Shown here: piece by piece, positions 22,062-32,706 of the stretch
Position numbering within the stretch: the first letter of the stretch is position 1
Layout of the letters: the number at the start of each line of letters is the position of its first letter
Source: Lichtheimia corymbifera B2541
Lineage: Eukaryota; Mucoromycota; Mucoromycetes; Mucorales; Lichtheimiaceae
Length of the DNA: 51,549 nt
Assembly (NCBI GenBank): GCA_000697475.1
Contig: JNEU01000739.1
Span: 1-51,549 of the forward strand
Direction of reading: 5' to 3'
Made by a program: the position numbers and the translations under genes
Notes under the pieces: model-generated
Databases searched by the model: none
Told to the model about the DNA's origin: nothing
Seen by the model: the letters and a program-made list of their open reading frames with translations, nothing else

Positions 22062-23910
22062 ATGCTTCGTCGAAACGTACCCCCTCCTCTAAATAGTATT
22101 TCCTCGAGGCCTTTGTCGACTGATGGTCTACTTAAGAGCCCTTCTCTGTGGTGTGCAAGCGCTGAGCCTCGATCTCCCGGTGCAATATCGGTTGCATCTT
22201 TCATGTCGTCCTTTTCATGGGTTACCGAAAAGTCATCGGGTGAGTTGGCCTCACTGTTGAAGAACGCGTATCTATCACTGCGCGAAAAAGAGCGAGGTAA
22301 TATGTCGAAAGAGAATAGCAGCAGCCGAATATACCCCTTTTGGCCCTAGTAAGACCCAGGTCTATATCATTGAACTCACATCAGTCTACTTAGATCTTGC
22401 TCTTGCTGCAGAAATAGGCAAATCACTGTTGGAAAATAACATGGTACTTAATTCAAAATACCAAGACTTACTCAAAAAATTGCAGCAATACGAGCAAGAC
22501 CACCAGGATAACAATGCTTGCTCGGATGAGAACGATGATTGCTACAGTGATAAAAGTGCAGCGATGTATCTTATATCGCAACAACGGTCACGGGAAGCGT
22601 TAATCGAAGAACTCCAAAACAAAAATGCAGAAATGAAGAAGATGTTGGATGAAGCATTATGCAAGTCGACAGAGAACAGCCATAACAATGAGAAGACAAC
22701 GCGTAAACTTCAAAATGAAATCGAACTCTTGCGCAATAGCTTAGATATAGCGGCAGAGAAGATACAGCAACTCGAAGAATCTCGGCACGTTCAAAAACGC
22801 AAAGATCGCAGTAATGACAGTGTTGATGCATCGTTGTGCCATATGCAAGGTCAACCAGAAACTGGAAATTTAACTGCCAAAATAATCGAAATGCATACAA
22901 GAAACGACCAACTGACCACTGCGAAACATGCTGTCGAAGCCAAGTTAAATAATGCATTAATGGATTTGCAAGGTCTGCGCCAGCAGCTTGCACAGTTTCA
23001 GTATGATCAACAAGAGTACATCAGCTTGAAGGAAGCCTATCAACGCCAATTTAAGCATATTGAGGAGCTCACAATCAGTCTCGAAGACCACCGCAACACC
23101 CTATCACATTTGCGGGCATGCGGCATCGCCTGGTCACCTCGCCACTCGCCAGCTACTAGTGAATATGGGAATTGCTACATCGCTGACGGGCATGGACGAT
23201 CTACCGACACCAGCACTACCAATAAACCACCAGCACTCAACAACAGCCTACAGATGGATCTGTGTATGACAACTCCAAAACAAAGCCTACTATATGAGCT
23301 TGAAAATGAGTGGCTCAAGCGACTGCAAAAACCTGATCTGTCAGACTCCCAACCCGATCACGGTAGTAGCTTATCCTACACAGATATAGAGTCCCATAGC
23401 AGCTGTGAAAATGATGACCGGTCAAATGCGTCCCATACATCATCCATTGATCGCTTAAAGCAAGAGGCCTGTTTAACCGAGCATAATCTCGCATCCTTGT
23501 ACAATGCATCGTCCGAATATGCGCTAGAGGTGATTTTGTCTTGTGCTGCTTTCAACGAAAGGATGATTCAACATATGCCAATTGCCACTTCAATCAACCA
23601 AAAAGATAGTGCAGGCTCATCCATTCGAGGAGACAGTAGCGCATATTCCACATATAACCTGTATCCTCATATCCCAACCGATTTTCTCGTTTCATTTGAC
23701 TGTCAATGCAACAATCGGGGAGCGATGGGCAGCAGAGACCTTGGCTCGCCTCTATCAAACCAACATTCTTGCACTTTCTTTGGTCTGTTTTGCGGGGTTA
23801 TACAGTGTGCTTTTGGTATCTTGTGGCGCTGGTGCCGATTCTCACTGGTTCTTCTCACAGCAACTCTCATCAATTTATGGCACGGACCTGACGCAGTACT
23901 CGAAAAGTGA
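22062..23910 (+). CDS. coiled-coil protein with CC1 box, candidate dynein adaptor with hydrophobic tail
   Basis: Two exons (22062-22296 and 22394-23910) give 583 residues. Across the splice junction the sequence reads LREKERDLALAAEIGKSLLE, with AAEIG at residues 83-87. This matches the CC1 box (AAxxG) by which BICD, Spindly, HAP1 and TRAK adaptors bind dynein light intermediate chain. Long coiled coil follows (about residues 85-320). Near residues 375-385 the text SLLYELENEW resembles the Spindly box that contacts the dynactin pointed end. A Ser/Asp-rich segment follows, and the last ~46 residues are strongly hydrophobic (TFFGLFCGVIQCAFGILW...), like a tail anchor. I infer a membrane-bound dynein-dynactin adaptor; the gene is not a textbook fungal adaptor such as Hook. 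The extreme C-terminus is uncertain because another frame is also open there. Confidence 0.7.
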
Positions 23911-24093
23911 TTGATATCTCATCATTGATCGACCAAGTTTTTTCCTTTAACATTGACCATGAAATATAAATTTAATGTATTTTCATTTGCCTTTTAAACC
24001 ACATTTGCTGTCATGATATAAAACTTGCTACCCTATAGCATTATTGCAGCACTAGCTCAAATCAGGATAAAAAGCAAGCGTAGCATCAAGGAT

Positions 24094-24956
24094 TCACTGC
24101 ACCATCATATCCTAACGTATGATTATCCCATTAGCAACTGAGATTGAAAGTATATTCGGGATGTATACCTGGTCGGTCTGCTTGGCGGCAGCTTCCATCA
24201 ATGGGTCATTCGAAGGGTTTGTCCTGTAAATGGATCAACAAAAACTCTCCTATAACCAACTCATATAGCTTACCAATCTATCGTGTATCTATATAGCAAA
24301 ACACCAGTTAGTCTATCTTGGTCTCAATCAGATTTAACCGTTTTATGCACATACCGGGTAACCTTGGGTTTATCTGCCAGGATATTCCGTTGTAGTTTCT
24401 CAATGACAACTTGCTGTGGTGGCTCCTGTGCGAGACTCTCGTCCGTATATTCGTTGTTGACATAGTATCCCACACGTACAAATTCTTTCCCATGATACAG
24501 ACAGCTCAGCAACACAACGGTGACTTCGAGCAGGTCATTTTGGGGCAGCAAATCTATCTGAGGAGGTCCGGCCTGCATCCATTTCGTAGGTTAATTAAAA
24601 CGCGTTGAAATCTGATATCTCACTACGCAAGCGCACACGACAAGCATATCACCGTACCGAAAAAACGAACTTATTCACACCCACAGGAATGGGGCCCACC
24701 ATGATAGAATCCAGTACTTGGTCGTATTCTTGGCTTTCAGCTGATCCGACATAAATCATACGCCACTCTAGATCTACAGGATGAAAGAAATGCATACACC
24801 ATCAACGCAAATTGCCTTCGACGAGGTCAGGTTCATATCCTTTTTACCATCTTTAAGTTCAGCGTTGCATTCAAATGTGATTTCAAACTCCAAAGGACTA
24901 TTGAAGGGAGCAGGATTGTTGAGCACGTTAATGTTGGCAATGTTGACGAGCGACAT
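24094..24956 (-). CDS. ASF1: histone H3-H4 chaperone ASF1
   Basis: Six exons (24956-24848, 24773-24658, 24572-24355, 24288-24274, 24223-24169, 24111-24094) give 176 residues in frame. The N-terminus [18 protein letters not shown], the core [20 protein letters not shown], and [13 protein letters not shown] with [14 protein letters not shown] are hallmarks of ASF1. ASF1 binds the H3-H4 dimer and hands it to CAF-1 or HIRA during nucleosome assembly. Exon 4 is only 15 nt and encodes YTIDW-type residues of the conserved end of the fold. The acidic tail common in yeasts is missing; the protein ends shortly after the globular core. If the last intron (CTAAT branch, CGTTAG acceptor) is retained, the stop moves to 24112 and adds a short different tail. 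Confidence 0.93.
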
Positions 24957-25188
24957 GTTGGTTATAAAGAGGGAACACGACAACTGCGCGTCTCCTTGAT
25001 TCTTAATTCGCGCGTGACTTAAATGGGCCAATGGTTGCTACACAAGAGCGCGTAGTCTCTAGCGAGTAACAACGGTATACAGAAGCTCTTTCAAGATGTC
25101 AAGCATCTAGATTATATCACTAAAGTATTACTCCTCGCTCCTCAGGCCGGATACACTATAGGACATTTTCTCTGTATTCCCAATCCAC

Positions 25189-26060
25189 TTAACCCTGCTG
25201 GTACTGAAAGTCCTGTTTTCTCCCTACAAATTTGACAGAAGTGAATAAAGAACATAAAAGTATTGCATGGTCAAACACATCATGAATCCACGCAATGGTA
25301 CTATCATATTCAGGCGGGGACATGTGCGCATGTAGTTTCCACTTTTCCGTGTGCATATCGGAAGTGTCGTGCGCTTGCCACTGCAAAGCATTGTTTTTAC
25401 TATCACAACCATCAAACTGCTTTTGCATTCATTCATCTGTAATACTAATCGTGTGTTATTTATTCATCTGTGCTGATCATATGAATGCTATCTAAATATA
25501 TACTTCACTTAATACATGCTGTTGTTGTAAATGAGCTGCGTCGAACCATTTGTCTTGGCCTACAGGCAGTTGGTCATTCTGGTATATTATTTGTATGAAA
25601 GTGTTGACTTTATTAAGCCGATCAAGAAATACAAGGTACAAAAGATGTATAAAACAGATGAGATTGGAGTGTGTGAAACGTACGAGCCAATGAGTACTAT
25701 AGAATTATTCATGGGCCTTGACTTGCACGCTTGACATCCACAGCCCCGATTTTGATTACTGAAAACAAGAGCTGCGATGGTCCTGTATCCATACCAGTCA
25801 TCATCAACCACATTTTCGGCTATTCTATTTACTTGAATGGTATATCAGGATGAATGGTAAAGGAAGCTCCTACCAAATGGGATGAAAAATATAGGTCTAT
25901 GGTATAAATTAGATATCAAGAAGCATGTCAAATATATGTGTATTACCGAGTTATTTTTTGGGGGATCGGCTTCATGTAAAATATCCCCATCCACCTTACG
26001 AGAATTGTCTGATTGCTTAAGGTCATCAAGTAAATGCTTGAGTTGCGTTGGCATCTGACG
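25189..26060 (-). pseudogene. relic of an OTU-domain element
   Basis: Minus-strand frames here look like pieces of the same type of gene as the MULE OTU part. Near 25800-25740 the translation reads VDDDWYGYRTIAALVFSNQN, which lines up with the MULE text KDDGWCGWRALAAQVYGNED, but the catalytic Cys is replaced by Tyr. A linker-like segment (MPTQLKHLLDDLKQSDNSRK) lies upstream at 26054-25960. A frame with a PP...W pattern lies downstream (25428-25189). No continuous reading frame joins the parts. I infer a decayed OTU-bearing transposon fragment; the similarity is short and should be tested. Confidence 0.4.
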
Positions 26061-26099
26061 GTCGGGCTTGAGCTTAAATGTGCCAGTGTTCCGACACCC

Positions 26100-27185
26100 A
26101 CTCCCTCAGCGGCTCAAAGTCTGAGTTTCTCATCTGCAAACACTCCACAGTAAGAGGAGACAGCCAGTGTTTCTACAAGCTTTGACAAATACCTTAGCCA
26201 GAGCCTCGATAGAGAAAACACCTGGGACTAGGATAACCCCGTCGAAGCCTTCAGATACCAGAAGGAGTAGCCGTGGGACACCTTCTCGCAACTTCTTCTT
26301 GTGCCAGTCGTGGTGAGCGAGAGCTAGAGAACTCGAGTGAGTAAAAGAGATAGAGAACTCAAGGGAGTAGTTGCTCTTAGCAAATGTAAGCTGCCAGTAA
26401 CTTACAAGGAATCTTGTCACAGATCGCGTGCGGCGGATCTATGAGAGATTGCTTCGCCAGGCGCCCACAAGTTGATCCAGCAAAGGTTGCCGAAAAGCTT
26501 AGACGCCACACCTTGACTAACCCCCCACTCAGACTTCTCCAGTCGTCCAAGCCATACCTCACAGCCAGTCGAGTCAAGTGTCCACTCAGTCGGGATGACT
26601 TTGAGGTCCACTATATCCAACAACGTGGTGGGACCTGTAGCAAAGAGACGCTCAGTCGAGGCAAAGACTTGCTCCGCCTTAGACAGAAGCGCCTCAAATG
26701 CCTTGGGCACCCGTGGGGTGGACTAAGAGACAACCCAGTCAGATAATATGTCAGTGCCAAAGTTGTAAGTAGAAATCTTCACCTTGTGTTTTTTACGCCT
26801 AACGTCTTGAGAGTCCCCGACGGCAAGGCTTGCTGTAAAGAATCACCCCATTTCTACAGGCATGGCACGCGTCCCCCCTGCAACGCAGATGAAAACTTCA
26901 CCATCCACCAGGTCGACTTTGATAGGGAAGCAACTAGAGCCACCAATCAACACGCTCTCAAAACTAGTGGGGTCTAAGTATGTCCAAGTTGAGTGAGGTG
27001 ACTTCAATTACTAGACCGTTCCATTGAGGCCTCACCTTCGACATCTGGCGTGAGCAGTAGTGTCTCCCTCAAAAAGTCGAGTGAGAAGGTATAGGCGTTG
27101 GGATCGTAAAAAGACACTCAGAAGAAAGAACAAGGGATACACCAAAAACCGTGTCCAGGGAATTGAGGTGTATTTATACTAAAGC
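26100..27185 (-). pseudogene. decayed unidentified gene with TATA-like promoter
   Basis: Read on the minus strand, a good TATA-like box (TATAAATA, about 27175) is followed by a probable start MSKVRPQWNGLVIEV near 27041, then an in-frame stop, then open pieces in shifting frames: LIGGSSCFPIKVDLVDGEVF near 26950, a longer stretch (26710-26417) beginning MPKAFEALLSKAEQVF, and VPRLLLLVSEGFDGVIL near 26270. The pieces read like one protein that has suffered several indels and stops. I considered a Crinkler-type host effector (secreted/N-terminal ubiquitin-like) because of the N-terminal FPIKVDL text, but the match is too weak to claim. Confidence 0.35.
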
Positions 27186-27759
27186 ACATTCAACTCCGGC
27201 CATTTGTTGTGAAAATTCTGGGTAATTCGAATAACAGATCTGAAGACATGGTGCAAGCCTGTGGGCACAAAGATAGAAAAACACAATAAGACAATAAAAC
27301 AAGAAGTATCTTGGAACTGAAGTTTATTCACCTAACCATTATCTCTACTTAAATACTTTTCATTATGCCCATGTCAGTGTCAATTATTCATGCGTTTCAT
27401 TCATGCAAGTGTTTATCATTATATGGTTATCTTAAAAAGCGGGTATATAATGGGATAAGCGACCGTTGTCTATGATCGAAACCCAAGTCGTAAAATTAGC
27501 CCCTGGCTTATAGCACGTTTACCACAAAGCCTCTTGGCTAAATTGTGATGTTGTTACGAGCTCCATTCCAGCAGCCTTTGTAACAACCTGAGTCCATTTC
27601 AAGGTGTCAGTTGTTTACATTGCCGATTGACGATGTTGTTGATGTCGAGATGTAGGTGTAGGTAACGTGAGATTACGCGAAAGAGCCCTCACGAGCACGA
27701 GAGAAGTAGCTACCATGGGAATAAAGGCCATGTAAGGGTCCCATCTGTTACTTATATTG

Positions 27760-27811
27760 TTATATACCAGAATAAAAACAAGAACTTATATACCAGAATA
27801 AAAACAAGAAC
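27760..27811 (+). repeat. 26-bp perfect tandem duplication
   Basis: The unit at 27760-27785 is repeated without change at 27786-27811 (begins TTATATACCAG). A partial third, diverged copy follows at about 27830-27850. Perfect identity suggests a recent duplication. Confidence 0.85.
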
Positions 27812-28034
27812 TATAAATAAAGTTCACGCTTATATACAAAAACAAGAGTTCAATTTGTTACGTTGCAAGAGTGCTCTTGAGTACGAAAATTGTACGCGAC
27901 AGAGCCTTTTCCATTTTTGGATTTCGGGGTTTATGATGCGTGTAGCCAAAATGTTTTGGTGTGTGGGTGTGTGTGGTGGGGTGGGGCTGCTGCTCACAAA
28001 TTTTTTTTGATCCGGCTGTGAGGTAGTCGCACAT

Positions 28035-28410
28035 TACGCACGGTGGGTAAATGTAGTACAATACGTCGGTGGGTAATATACATAACGTCGGTGAGTTAAC
28101 CCACCGAGCGTATTGTATCTATATTATTTAATTTTATAAGAAAAAATCAAAATGTTAAAACACGGTTGCAAGCGCACTGATGTTGCCTCAAAAAAAGTAT
28201 TTTTGATTACAAAATAAATCTTTTGCCAACCGGTAGATGAGATTTGTCTTGCACAGCAGTTCGCACATAACGTCTGTGGTTTTAACCCACCGACGTAATG
28301 AGTTTTTATCCACCGACGTTATATGGTTTTTCTTACACAGCAGTTCGCACATAACGTCGGTGGGTTAACCCACCGACGTAATGTACCACTTTACCCACCG
28401 GGCGTCTTGT
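28035..28410. repeat. array of palindromic ACGTCGGTGGGTT units
   Basis: The motif CGTCGGTGGGTT or its complement occurs repeatedly: half-units near 28036, 28062, 28309 and 28391, and inverted pairs at 28083-28110, 28269-28298 and 28354-28379. The last pair is a perfect 26-bp palindrome centred on GTTAAC. The two last pairs also share upstream text (CAGCAGTTCGCACATAACGTC-like, starting 28254 and 28338), giving an imperfect direct repeat of about 84 bp. It could be the end structure of a non-autonomous element, a set of protein-binding sites, or a hairpin-forming satellite. Confidence 0.8.
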
Positions 28411-29504
28411 ACCGGCGGAGGTTGAATCGAACATTCTGTAGGAGCTGCCCCTCCCGTAATTTTTTTTAGGTTGGAACATTTGTGTAACATATGGTGGGTA
28501 TATGTTTCGCCGAAAGCTCTTTTTGCAGTAATGGTCGCGTCTTTATGAGAAAAAAACTGCCTGCTGTGCTCGAAACGTCCTTGTCTGTGAAGATCAAGTT
28601 CTACATCGACCATCTCCAAATCCCCATGCCCGCTCCATCTCATTGAGTTTTTTCGACGACCAAAAAAAAAATTTTTTTTAGCTGATGGCGACATGGCGAA
28701 ATCTGGGGTTGCCCATTACGAACTTGGCACTTGGTCATTAGCTGCTTTGAGCCACACCGACCAACTTTGTTCTAATAAGTGCCCCATGCTTCATTGTCAA
28801 ATTTTGATTTAGCGACGTCTTTGTGGTTTCCCATGCGGTAAGCGTGACGCTTTATCAGAAGTGGGAGTTATTTCATTGTTACAGCTTAGACGTCGCCATG
28901 ATTTCTCGAGAGAGCCCGCACCTTGTAGAATGGTAGTCGAAGAGGGTGCGGTTGAGCTTCGCAAGCTTAGGGTTTATACATATGATATATATGAAATAGA
29001 CCATCGTATAACCATAAATGAATGCCTTATTGTACATCATCCTTGATATCATGATTACAGCTATTTGCATAATCTAGCGAAAGAAGCTGTTGGCCTACTG
29101 CCTTAGGTTACACGCACATTTGCATTACGTATAGATATAGTTAGTGATCGGCATTTGCGAGAGCACATTGCACCTGAAATCGTGAGCAAGGCAAAAGAAA
29201 CGAAGTACTTGTATAATAATGCGCAGTAGTACAGTGTATATCAGATGCTGTAAGAATGAGTAGACAGTGATAGAGCTGTGATCTATCACTTCCAGCACAG
29301 CATACGACCTCGTAGTGGGACCATATGCGATAATATCTGTAATTTACTTGCTTATCCTTGAGCTTTCTGCTTGATGTGATGTCCGCTGAACTATCAGGTG
29401 GAGGGGGCAAATAGCCGAGCCCGTCCTGTGTCTTTTCTCCTTGTTTAACTGACACCACCTGATTATCTATTGCTTCTCGTTCAAGGAGAGACCAACCCTC
29501 TCGA

Positions 29505-31036
29505 ATGCCTCCCGCTGCTAGGCTTAATCATCGCCATCAGCCTTCCACCACCTCTACTGTCTCATCCTCATCCTCGTCTTCATCCAGCCGTCCTGCTCTT
29601 CAACGCATTTTAACCAATTCTCCGTCGAATGCGGTCCACCTTTCACGAAGTGCAGCACCAACATCACGACGAGTACGTTCACACTGGTTTAGTCACTTTG
29701 CAGTGCATTGGAGACGCAGCTCAAGAACGTCAAAACTTTTATTTGCGTCGACATTGGCGCTCGTTGCCATCCAGGTAACGCTTGTGCACGACAAGCAATG
29801 CGCAGGCTGTCCACTCACCCGCGGACACACAACAGGTGATTGCAACGATCGTGGTGTTGACTTTCTCTTGGGATATGTATTGCGATAAACCACTACGGGT
29901 CTTTTTGACGGTGTATATCTTACGCGTATTTCTTTCTGCACCGCTATCTGTTTATCTACATCTTGCTCCAAGACGACGGAGGCAACAGCAGCAGGAACAA
30001 CAAGAACAGCAACAGGACAACATTCGTCATCATCCTCACCAAAACTCTAATGCTGGTTCGGATTCTATTGTTGATGCTGAGGCAGGTACCTCTTATATGC
30101 TAACGGATCATCGTCAACCTCCAACCAATTCATCGCCAGCTAATACCGAGTATGACACAACACTGAGTAGCTGGATAGACCGGTAAATCTAGTGCTATAG
30201 ATAATTGCATGAGGATGATGGAATATCGTGTTCACTTTCAATGTATTATAGGGCCAAGTCAGCTCTCGATATGTTTGCATTGCTGTGGTTTATTATTGGA
30301 AACTACATGCTGTTCACGTCAACAACATGCTCTGAGACAGCGGTCCCACTATACTATCTATCGTTTGTCATCATCATATATGGATATGTCGTACTTTCTG
30401 TACCTATTCTGCTATGTACAGCTGTTATATTCTGTCTACCGTGCGTTTTGGGTAAGAGAAACATTGTACTGTCATATGAATTCTTGCTTACGAGTTGTTA
30501 CAGTTGGGATGCGTATGCTGCATGTGGAGGATGCTGAGGATATGGGCGGTGCCTCAAAGGATGAGATTGCACGAATCCCCGTATACAGATTCAAGTCTCT
30601 TTCAAATCCCCCTGCTTCTACCGAGGATGTGGAGATGCAAGAGTTACCCCAAAAGCCACAGCAGCAACAATTAGTTCGTGAACAGACGTATAGTTTCTGG
30701 AGTCAACTACAAACCCGCTTTGGATTGTCGGATGGATCCGATGATCAACATCATATCGAACATGAGCCTGAGCTCGATACAATCGAAATTCCCAACGAGC
30801 AGGACCGCGTTTGTGCTATATGCTTATCCACTTATGATGATGGTGATATCCTCTGTCAGCTATGGTAAGTGAATTTCGGCAACGACGAGTGTTCAAAAGC
30901 TCATACCATGCTCTACTGCAGGTGCAACCACCATTTTCACAAGACCTGCGTTCATGAATGGCTCGTACTCAACAGTCGCTGTCCTATGTGCAAACGTGAT
31001 TCACGAGGGAAGCAATACCCGGCTATGGATTGTTGA
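29505..31036 (+). CDS. multi-pass membrane RING-H2 E3 ubiquitin ligase
   Basis: Five exons (29505-29774, 29836-30182, 30252-30451, 30504-30864, 30922-31036) encode 430 residues. A Ser-rich N-terminus is followed by a hydrophobic cluster (about residues 80-140), a Gln/Arg- and Asn-rich loop, and a second hydrophobic cluster (ALLWFIIGNYMLF, LSFVIIIYGYVV, LLCTAVIFCLPCVL). The C-terminal end carries a RING-H2 finger: CAICLSTYDDGD, then WCNHHFHKTCVHEWLVLN and CPMC, with the complete C-x2-C...C-x-H-x2-H...C-x2-C ligand set. The ligase would sit in an internal or plasma membrane with the RING in the cytosol and transfer ubiquitin from an E2. It resembles fungal and plant multi-span RING proteins, but substrate and exact family are unknown. 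Confidence 0.88.
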
Positions 31037-32706
31037 TTTTTCACTCTTTTGCAATTCAAGGTTCTAGCCACCTGATTCTGGATATACTCTTAATCTAATT
31101 ATCAATCCACTCTTGAGTACTACCTTTTTCTTGGATACAATTTATACTGTAGCTCGCTTTGATGGTAAATTCAAGCAATGCTTACATCCACTTTGTGTTT
31201 TTTGTCTGCATGTTTTTTGCATTGATTGACTACTGTGTCTTTTGGGAGAGATATTTTTATATTCTGGGATAGCTAGCGATATGTTGCTTGCGATTGTGAA
31301 AGATTTAATAGCGGGTACTCGAAAGCCTTTGATCAGTACTATTGCTGTTATTTGCAGATCCTTGTATGCGTCGCGTACTGTGTGATACATGATACTTTCG
31401 CATGGATGGCGAGGAAGATCAATTGATGATTGTTTACACCTTGCACCAAAAGTGCACAACATGGCATCACGTGCTACAATCATCGCCTCGCATGAACGAC
31501 AAACATCTCCGCAGTGCTACTCTTCTAATTGTCGTCATTACGCATCAGCTATAATCATCATCACTGAAAGCTATTCTGGTAGTCTAGTAACGGGGAAAAT
31601 GAAAATGAGTGTCATTTTCATTTGCTAATGTCCTTAGGCGTGCCTACAGATATCCTGCTTTTGATCAGTGGGTTATATCTGATAACCCTGGGCAGTTATT
31701 CTACGTGTTTACAACGCCATCAAGTGTCGTAAGCCTATGCGCAGCTCATTCTTTTTAGCACCCATACGTTCATGCATGTTACTAATTTCTTGGTTGTGAT
31801 ACAACATGGTCCTTCCTGCTAGCTCCTCCATCCTGTTGATTTAAGTAAACACCACTGGTTTATCTTCAAGAGACATCCATCTCAATGAATACTGTGGTAT
31901 TCCTTGATGACAGCAGTCAATAATTCATAGGTTATAAAGGGTTGTACAATGAACGTTGAGATGGCCCACGGGGATGTGAGGGAAGGCATTCTTCCATAGG
32001 AGCTTAATGAAATCTCTATCAAAAAATATCGATGGAGCTAGCAGTCTGAGTCCCTCTTTTCCCTATCTAATGCCTCTTGTTCTCCAGTTATGCACATCTT
32101 ATGGTTAAATCTGACAGCACGCAGGATTTGTCGTCGTCACATTATTTTCTTAACATAAAGTGGCTGATGTTCAAGCACGACCGAGCAGTTGCAGAGTTAA
32201 GATGTGTGCGTATTTTGGTCAATTGATTAAACATGTTACGCAATAGCTTGTTTGAAACGACCTTATTACATTAACCTTCGGTGCAAGGGCCTTTTCCGCG
32301 GTGACCATAAATGAACGTATACCTGATGATTATGACTCATCCCGGTATTGCTGTATATTAGAAGATACATGATCTATAGAACGTCAACGTGCAAATCATT
32401 CAGACATCTTCCCCTGATATTACCGCGTTATCTGCAGATTACAAAGTGCAAATGCATCGCCCAAAATATTTTACTGGTAGCTATTTTGGTAAGCCATTTT
32501 CAGATAAAGTCCTCGGATAAAATAGAGGCTACCTTTCATTTTGGCATTTGTTCACAAGCATACATCTACGCTCCTTATAGCGATTTCTTTTATCTGGTAG
32601 GTAGTGATAGCGATATCGTTAAAGTATTTATTGTCCCTCCATGGGGAGCAGCTAGAGCTTTATAAACATTTTTTTCTCCCTGTCGATATATGATATATAT
32701 CTCCTG
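31037..32706. other. unassigned 1.7-kb interval
   Basis: Only short frames occur, the longest a 113-codon minus-strand frame (31483-31142) that resembles no family I know. No exon chain with sound splice sites emerged on either strand. The ends would contain the 3-prime regions of the RING gene and of the cysteine-rich gene, which are convergent. Confidence 0.4.

Larger units (their letters stand above)
27186..29504. other. accessory, repeat-rich gene-poor interval
   Basis: No convincing gene. It includes a perfect tandem duplication at 27760-27811, a palindromic repeat array (28035-28410), A- and T-runs, and a 109-codon minus-strand frame (28694-28365) of unknown nature that overlaps part of the array. 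A second weak frame lies at 28861-29046 plus. The final hundred bases should include the promoter of the RING gene. Confidence 0.45.

Noticed and set aside
22571..22993. 140-codon minus-strand frame inside the coiled-coil gene
   Set aside because: It is an antisense shadow of a long coding exon; its Cys/Leu-rich text has no domain signature.
26414..26746. 110-codon plus-strand frame
   Set aside because: It is antisense to the more protein-like minus-strand pieces of the decayed gene at 26.1-27.2 kb.
27205..27600. Possible solo LTR starting TGTTGTGAAAATTCT
   Set aside because: No matching second end with a TG...CA pair, no target-site duplication and no primer-binding site could be found.
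31142..31483. 113-codon minus-strand frame after the RING gene
   Set aside because: No family match, no supporting exon neighbours, and the opposite strand is equally open; left as unassigned sequence.
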